A stretch of 27,298 nucleotides of DNA from an uncultured Lysobacteraceae bacterium (GTDB lineage: Bacteria; Pseudomonadota; Gammaproteobacteria; Xanthomonadales; Xanthomonadaceae): NCBI GenBank assembly GCA_946480825.1, contig CAMLLG010000052.1:1-27298 (forward strand), given 5' to 3'. A program made the translations under genes and the position numbers. The notes beneath the pieces were generated by a model that was given only the letters and a program-made list of their open reading frames with translations, made no database searches and was not told the DNA's origin. Below are positions 23,301-27,298 of the stretch, one piece after another. Each line of letters starts with the position of its first letter. Within the stretch, counting starts at the first letter, position 1.

Positions 23301-25805
23301 CGCGGCTGGCGTTTCGGCGAACGACAGCCGCGCAGCGACGCGCCCGCGCTGGATCTCTCGCGCATCCGCTGGGCCGATGCCGACCTGCGCGATTGCGACT
23401 TCGCCCACGTGCGCCTGGACGACGGCGATTTCAGCGGCGCGCGACTGGATCTGGCCGCGTTCCAGCATTGCAGCGCGCAGCGCTGCGACTGGCGCAACAG
23501 TGACCTCCTGGGCACGGTGTTCCGCCACTGCAGAATGGATGGCAGCCAGTGGCAACCGCTGCGGCAGTGCCATCGTCCGAAGGTCGTGGCCTGCAGCGGC
23601 GCTGACGCGCTGACCGGCGCCCTTCTCCCCCCATTAGCTCCCGTAGGAAGGACTTCAGGCCCGAGCCGCTCCCCGCCGGCCGCCCCAATATCCACAGCCA
23701 CCCTCGCCACCCTTCCGCCCAAACGCGCGGTCCATGACAGTCAAGGCGTTGTGCGGAGCGTCGCGTTGAGCGCGGATGGCGGCCGCGTGGTGTCGGGTTT
23801 GTCTGACGGCACGGTGCAGGTGTGGGATGTGTCCAGCGGTGAGTGCATTCGCGAGGTGCGCTTGCATACACAAGAGGTGAACGGCATCGCGTTGAGTGCG
23901 GATGGCGGCCGGGTGGTGTCAAGCGGGAATGACGGCATGGTGAGTGTGTGGGATACGTCTAATGGAGAGTGCGTTCGGGATCTGCGCGGACATAGGGGAA
24001 CGGTGGGGAGTGTTGCGCTGAGTGAGGATGGCGTCCGTGTTGTGTGGGGTTCGGCTAACGGTAGGGTGCAGGTATGGGATGTGTTTAGTGGAGAGAGCGT
24101 CCGCGAGTTGCGCGGGCATGAACGCGGTTTGCTGACCGTGGCGCCGAGCGCGGATGGTGTCCGCGTGGTGTGGGGTTCGCCTGACGGTACGTTCCGTGTC
24201 TGGGATGCATCCAGTGCTGAAAGCTTTCGCGAGCTTTACGGGCATACAGACAAAGTAAACAGCGTCGCTCTGAGCGCGGATGGCGTCCGCATGGTGTCGG
24301 GTTCGTCAGACGGCACGGTGCGGGTATGGAATGCGTCCAGTGGCGAGCGCGTTCGCGAGCTGCGCGGGCATACGAACGAAGTGAACGGTGTCGCACTGAG
24401 CGCGAATGGCGGCCGAGTAGTGTCGGGTTCCTCAGACGGCACGGTGCGCGTGTGGGATGTGTCCAGTGGCGAGTGCGTTCGCAAGCTGCTCGGGCATACA
24501 GGCGAAGTGAACGGCGTCGCGCTGAGCGCGGATGGCGGCCGCGCGGTGTCGGGTTCGGATGACGGCACGGTGCGCGTGTGGGATGCGTCCAGTGGCGAGT
24601 GCGTTCGCGAGCTACGCGGGCATACGGAAGAAGTGAACGGCGTTGCGCTGAGCGCGGATGGCGGCCGCGTGGTGTCGGGCTCGGCTGACGGCACGGCGCG
24701 TGTGTGGGATGCGTCCAGTGGTGAAAGCCTTCGCGAGCTGCGTGGGCATGAAGGCAGTGTGCTGACCGTCGCGCTGAGCGCGGATGGCGGCCGCGCGGTG
24801 TCGGGTTCGGATGACGGCACGGTGCGCGTGTGGGATGCGTCCAGTGGCGAGTGCGTTCGCGAGCTACGCGGGCATACGGAAGAAGTGAACGGCGTTGCGC
24901 TGAGCGCGGATGGCGGCCGCGTGGTGTCGGGCTCGGCTGACGGCACGGCGCGTGTGTGGGATGCGTCCAGTGGTGAAAGCCTTCGCGAGCTGCGTGGGCA
25001 TGAAGGCAGTGTGCTGACCGTGGCGCTGAGCGCGGATGGCGGCCGCGTGGTGTCGGGTTCGGACGACGGCACGGTGCGGGTGTGGGATGCGTCCAGCGGC
25101 GAAAGCATCCGTGAGTGGCACGGGCAGGGAACGGTGTGGGGCGTCGCTTTGAGTGCGGATGGCGGCCGCGTGGTGTCTGGCGGGGATCGCGACATTGTGT
25201 GTGTGAGGGATGTGTCCAGTGGCGGAATCGTTCGCGAGTTGCGCGGACATAAAAAAGTTGTGTTCAGCGTCGCTTTGAGTGCGGATGGCGGTCGCGTGGT
25301 GTCGGGCGGGTCTGACGGCACAGTGCGCGTGTGGGCTGTGGCCAGTGGCGAGTGCGTTCGTAAGCTGCGCGAGCACAAGCGGGCTGTGAACGGCGTCGCG
25401 CTGAGCGCGGATGGCGGTCGTGTGGTGTCGTGCTCTTCTGACGGTACCCTGCGCTGTTTTGCCGGTCCGGACGGGCGGTCGGCGGCGACCGCCGAGGATC
25501 TGCAATGCGTATGGATCGCCGCCGTCGGCAGCCCACACGGCATTCCCAGTCACGCCAGCTGGCGGCCGGGCCATTTCAACCGCCTCGTAGGAGGGCCTTC
25601 AGGTCCGACCGTTTCCGTCATCGCCGATTCTCTGGAGCTCGGGGCTGAAGCCCCTCCTACGAATACGGGTGCGGATCCGGCGATGGACACGGGCGACGTG
25701 TTGATTTCCGCCAGCGGCGATGCCTGGCGTTTCCTGAGCTGGGACGTGGAAGATCCCACGGAACCCGGCGGCTGGCGGCGGTTGCCGTTGCAGGGTTACG
25801 AATGA
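20346..25805 (+). CDS. NLR-like defence protein: PNP/MTAN nucleosidase - NACHT - pentapeptide-like - 14 WD40 repeats
   Basis: 1819 residues. Residues 1-~115 are an unassigned helical domain. Residues ~150-400 are a nucleoside phosphorylase/nucleosidase domain: AVGIAFG (242-248), GDVLVADQVATYES, M338-E339 (ribose-binding) and S361-D362 (catalytic Asp in GVSDWGDG). Residues ~515-900 are a NACHT NTPase: Walker A GEYGMGKT (K528), Walker B LILDGLDE (D619-E623), the ISCRTNF sensor, and HTSMQEYF (~878) at the end of the helical part. Residues ~973-1082 are pentapeptide-like (LRGADF, ADLRDCDF, DGDFSGARLD). Residues ~1137-1709 are 14 WD40 repeats of 42 residues. The family logic is ligand sensing by repeats, NTP-driven oligomerisation by NACHT, and activation of the N-terminal effector. 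PNP-type effectors in defence systems cleave ATP or related nucleotides. No membrane segment or signal peptide is present; the membrane link is the microprotein upstream. Confidence 0.9.
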   Translation: MSRQNVLSTASVRAALERLKTLGALSATDLALLHALAGRLDPDTHRARVADILASSFPEVREDGRENALSKLVLRLNQAQDAVIEQGRLSESFRLGLKIERKNVGPQRELWFTGKAQTQAQPRLHDLDAAQPLYENTTLTPALMGRAAKGAAPILLLTVTERETAALYRQFSPDAPPLLFERDGDPYALLGWLPGDGTDDTGRPHRRPLIAYQCRMGALRSGAAILRTQRAIQHHAPQVVIAVGIAFGDRREQALGDVLVADQVATYESARHNADGSRTQRGERLPASSRWLARVGLQSHSGFAVRKGLMLCGEALLDNADERERLNAEFPTAIGGDMESFGMAVTCHEAKVDWLVIKGVSDWGDGTKSHGDEDSKHAAQQRAAQNAARVAYATIHLAPAPALPDILPVALKIAVEVDGLIVDPDAGSSEAPATPRSHAERVRRAVPRYKEEQVHCGPLYDVYGERLAMGNDALAAGGPTFQRRRQSEADATRIAEASQTIHQTLLDWLRRDDASMLFALLGEYGMGKTVSCQRLSRHLAEARASRDAEPWMRMPVYFDLRNLSLFKGSDRGRAMALPTARAIIDDLFERGWRVPVGAAMPGFEDLREWLAEGALLILDGLDECLVHLEEAQHGDFLRLLLGLVEDAVDAATHNGGAKPRLLISCRTNFFKTLGSQRGYFTGDKRGRRGADDYESRVLLPLTDAQIAGYIASAVPDLPLAAVQALIDDTHDLRELAERPMTLKLLADYIPDLERVRQAGGTVNGAYLYGLIARDWLQRDEGKHHLRPEHKLRLMPALAAHLWRSGVRTLPYAELHAWFHTWRRAQPDLADLYAPTVYLPVKLEEDLRTATFVVRQDLDTGQGDDAAAGTTAEGFRFAHTSMQEYFLAVYLADAVRENRPEDWAMAIPSPETLDFLAQQLELEQAALPAPRRRDGGLPVTLSAWARSSRARASELLLKYVLHARTAKVTVPVLPDLRGADFSATQLRGWRFGERQPRSDAPALDLSRIRWADADLRDCDFAHVRLDDGDFSGARLDLAAFQHCSAQRCDWRNSDLLGTVFRHCRMDGSQWQPLRQCHRPKVVACSGADALTGALLPPLAPVGRTSGPSRSPPAAPISTATLATLPPKRAVHDSQGVVRSVALSADGGRVVSGLSDGTVQVWDVSSGECIREVRLHTQEVNGIALSADGGRVVSSGNDGMVSVWDTSNGECVRDLRGHRGTVGSVALSEDGVRVVWGSANGRVQVWDVFSGESVRELRGHERGLLTVAPSADGVRVVWGSPDGTFRVWDASSAESFRELYGHTDKVNSVALSADGVRMVSGSSDGTVRVWNASSGERVRELRGHTNEVNGVALSANGGRVVSGSSDGTVRVWDVSSGECVRKLLGHTGEVNGVALSADGGRAVSGSDDGTVRVWDASSGECVRELRGHTEEVNGVALSADGGRVVSGSADGTARVWDASSGESLRELRGHEGSVLTVALSADGGRAVSGSDDGTVRVWDASSGECVRELRGHTEEVNGVALSADGGRVVSGSADGTARVWDASSGESLRELRGHEGSVLTVALSADGGRVVSGSDDGTVRVWDASSGESIREWHGQGTVWGVALSADGGRVVSGGDRDIVCVRDVSSGGIVRELRGHKKVVFSVALSADGGRVVSGGSDGTVRVWAVASGECVRKLREHKRAVNGVALSADGGRVVSCSSDGTLRCFAGPDGRSAATAEDLQCVWIAAVGSPHGIPSHASWRPGHFNRLVGGPSGPTVSVIADSLELGAEAPPTNTGADPAMDTGDVLISASGDAWRFLSWDVEDPTEPGGWRRLPLQGYE
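23643..23664 (+). repeat. GTAG-type REP element inside the NACHT-WD40 gene
   Basis: Starts GTAGGAAGGACTTCAGGCCC. It matches the intergenic copy at 19696 except for the left arm, where three G/C positions differ. It is translated in frame as part of the linker (PVGRTSGPS) between the pentapeptide-like region and the first WD40 repeat. Confidence 0.7.
23750..25475 (+). repeat. WD40 array: 14 units of 126 bp
   Basis: Units encode a ~42-residue blade (ALSADGGRVVSGS.DGTVRVW..SSGE..RELRGH). The first V-A-L-S core begins at 23760 and the fourteenth at 25395. That is 13 steps of 126 bp less one codon, which is lost in unit 12. Fourteen blades would make two seven-bladed propellers. Central units (5-11) are the most alike, and the outer units have diverged. 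Confidence 0.92.
24516..25019 (+). repeat. Perfect 252-bp tandem duplication (two WD40 blades, twice)
   Basis: Bases 24516-24767 and 24768-25019 read identically by eye, including silent positions, and cover blades 7-8 and 9-10. The next unit at 25020 starts the same pattern with small changes. This is a very recent duplication or gene-conversion tract. Confidence 0.9.
25587..25660. repeat. Inverted pair of GTAG-REP elements inside the 3' end of the NACHT-WD40 gene
   Basis: A forward copy at 25587-25608 (GTAGGAGGGCCTTCAGG...) and an inverted copy at 25639-25660 (ending CCCCTCCTAC) are separated by 30 bases, a REP doublet. It is translated in frame (LVGGPSGP ... LGAEAPPT) and interrupts the C-terminal tail shortly before DVLISASGDAWRFLSWD, which looks like a conserved closing strand. 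Confidence 0.8.
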
Positions 25806-26057
25806 GGGTGTCGGGCGGAACCCGTCGATCGGCCTGTCTGCGGTCGTCGTCGGAAGACCGTTGCCATGTTCGCGGACAACGGCGATTGCCCTTGCGGATG
25901 CGAGGGACTGAGCTTGGTCGGCGTTGATGCTTGGGTCCTCGCTTGCGCGAGGATGACGGTGTAGGGAAATGGGATTGAGGCGCTCCGGCTTCCCCGCTAT
26001 CCCGCCTCCGGCACCCGCGCTACCCTGAGCCCCCCGCGCCCGCTCCGGATCGATCCC
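25806..26057. other. Intergenic region with a dispersed hairpin repeat
   Basis: About 250 bases without a gene. Bases 25936-25953 form a 7-bp perfect hairpin (TCCTCGC, TTGC, GCGAGGA) within GGGTCCTCGC...GAGGATGACGG. This is a common dispersed intergenic repeat in Xanthomonadaceae and other proteobacteria, and it may also end transcription of the NLR operon. I see no clear promoter for the next gene. Confidence 0.55.
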
Positions 26058-27298
26058 ATGTCGCATCGTCTCTCCGTCTCGCTCGCCGCCTGCGCGTTCG
26101 CTGCGGCGCTCTCCGTCGCCCTTGCGCCCACCCACGCCGCCGACCGCGTCACCGGCAAACCCTTCGCCACCCGCAGCGAGGTCTACGCGCCGCAGGCGAT
26201 GGCGGCGACTTCGCATCCGCTGGCGACCCAGATCGCGCTGCAGACGATGCGCGAGGGCGGCAGCGCGATGGACGCGGCGATCGCCGCCAACGCCGCGCTC
26301 GGGCTGATGGAGCCGACCGGCAACGGCATCGGCGGCGATCTGTTCGCGATCGTGTGGGATCCGAAGACGAAGAAGCTGCACGGTTACAACGGTTCGGGCC
26401 GTTCGCCGAAGGCGCTGACGCTGGAAGAATTCGAGCGTCGCGGGCTGAAGGACATTCCGCCGCACGGGCCATTGCCGGTGACGGTGCCGGGCACGGTCGA
26501 TGCGTGGTTCGCGCTGCACGCGAAGTTCGGCCGGCGCACGATGGCGCAGAACCTCGCGCCGACGATCGCCTACGCGCGCAACGGTCATCCGGTGCACGAG
26601 GTGATCGCGTATTACTGGGGCCGCAGCGTGCCGGTTCTGTCGAAATGGCCGGGTTTCAGGGAGCAGTTCACGATCGACGGCCGCGCGCCGCGGCGCGGCG
26701 AGACCTGGCGCAATCCTGCCCTCGCGAACACGCTGGAAAAGATCGCGAACGGCGGTCGCGATGCGTTCTACAAGGGCGAGATCGCGCGCACCATCGACGC
26801 CTATTTCAAGGCCAACGATGGCTTCCTGCGTTACGAAGACATGGCCGCGCACCGCGGCGAGTGGGTCGATCCGGTGAGCACGAATTATCGCGGCTACGAC
26901 GTGTGGGAGCTGCCGCCGAACGGGCAGGGCATCGCCGCGCTGCAGATCCTCAATCTGCTGGAGCCCTATGATCTCAAGTCCTACGGGTTCGGCAGTCCCG
27001 AGCACGTGCATCTGTTCGTCGAGGCCAAGAAACTCGCGTTCGCCGATCGTGCCGCCTCCTACGCCGATCCCGCGTTTTACGAGACGCCGACCGCACGGCT
27101 GATCTCGAAGGACTACGCGCGCGAGCGCGGCAAGCGCATCTCGATGGATCGCGCGATGAAGGCCGCCGAACCGGGGATCATTCCCGAGCTCAACGAAGGC
27201 GACACCATCTATCTCACCACCGCCGACAAGGACGGCATGATGGTCTCGCTGATCCAGTCGAACTACCGCGGCATGGGCAGCGGCATGGCGCCGCCGGG
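26058..27298 (+). CDS. ggt: Gamma-glutamyltransferase precursor, 3' partial
   Basis: 413 codons are in the window and the gene runs off the end. The signal peptide is MSHRLSVSLAACAFAAALSV, cleaved near THAAD, so the enzyme is periplasmic or secreted. The large-subunit part shows family motifs: MAATSHPLATQ near the mature N-terminus, GGSAMDAAIAANAALG, PTGNGIGGDLFAIVWD, GPLPVTVPGTVDAW, and LPPNGQGIAALQILN. The predicted autocleavage site and catalytic threonine is T383 in EGDTIYLTTADKDG, where processing releases the small subunit; QSNYRGMGSGMAPPG follows just before the edge. The enzyme transfers or hydrolyses the gamma-glutamyl group of glutathione and related peptides. The ribosome binding site is weak. 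Nothing links it functionally to the NLR unit upstream. Confidence 0.93.
   Translation, partial: MSHRLSVSLAACAFAAALSVALAPTHAADRVTGKPFATRSEVYAPQAMAATSHPLATQIALQTMREGGSAMDAAIAANAALGLMEPTGNGIGGDLFAIVWDPKTKKLHGYNGSGRSPKALTLEEFERRGLKDIPPHGPLPVTVPGTVDAWFALHAKFGRRTMAQNLAPTIAYARNGHPVHEVIAYYWGRSVPVLSKWPGFREQFTIDGRAPRRGETWRNPALANTLEKIANGGRDAFYKGEIARTIDAYFKANDGFLRYEDMAAHRGEWVDPVSTNYRGYDVWELPPNGQGIAALQILNLLEPYDLKSYGFGSPEHVHLFVEAKKLAFADRAASYADPAFYETPTARLISKDYARERGKRISMDRAMKAAEPGIIPELNEGDTIYLTTADKDGMMVSLIQSNYRGMGSGMAPP

Noticed and set aside
20085..23573. A 1162-codon open frame on the minus strand
   Set aside because: It is antisense to the PNP and NACHT domains, whose motifs and ribosome binding site establish the plus-strand gene.
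24236..25543. A 435-codon minus-strand frame with regular Ser/Pro/Thr repeats
   Set aside because: The repeats are only the antisense reading of the WD40 array.
25599..27011. A 470-codon minus-strand frame
   Set aside because: It is antisense to the gamma-glutamyltransferase gene, which is well supported by family motifs.

Overview
The window is high-GC gammaproteobacterial DNA, most likely from the Xanthomonadaceae (a Lysobacter/Luteimonas-like genome). The basis is strong G/C at third codon positions, several 22-bp GTAG-type REP palindromes of the kind known from Stenotrophomonas and Xanthomonas, and the mix of large secreted DUF11/OmpA-type proteins. This placement is an inference from style; there is no rRNA or marker gene to confirm it.

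Bases 1-16387 form a cell-surface region on the + strand. It opens inside a very large adhesin-like protein whose start lies upstream. That protein has alternating Ig/cadherin-like repeats with an exact 591-bp period, then three DUF11-like modules and two C-terminal OmpA-like domains. It is translationally coupled to a ~1234-residue outer-membrane beta-barrel protein. Four further exported proteins follow (8312-9790, 9940-11835, 11858-13471, 13721-16387). Their N-terminal halves differ completely, but all four end in the same ~110-residue, four-cysteine DUF11 module that stops at the very C-terminus. A credible intrinsic terminator closes the cluster.

Bases 16512-18389 encode a GAF-(degenerate GGDEF)-EAL c-di-GMP phosphodiesterase. 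A convergent minus-strand gene (18448-19131) encodes a small exported protein of unknown function with an extraordinary Trp/Arg C-terminal tail. About 1 kb of apparently gene-free DNA follows (19146-20211), holding a REP element and repeat debris.

Bases 20212-25805 are the most interesting part: a two-gene unit with an ATGA stop/start overlap. The first gene is a 45-residue single-pass membrane microprotein. The second is an 1819-residue NLR-like protein with an N-terminal helical domain, a nucleoside phosphorylase/nucleosidase (PNP/MTAN) effector domain with intact active-site motifs, a NACHT NTPase, pentapeptide-like repeats, and 14 WD40 repeats (two seven-bladed propellers). Two blades are duplicated exactly at the DNA level, and REP elements sit in-frame inside the gene. 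The architecture predicts an anti-phage abortive-infection protein that senses a trigger through the WD40 propellers and depletes nucleotides through the nucleosidase. The membrane microprotein is an apparently undescribed partner. The window ends in the first two-thirds of a secreted gamma-glutamyltransferase (26058 onward).
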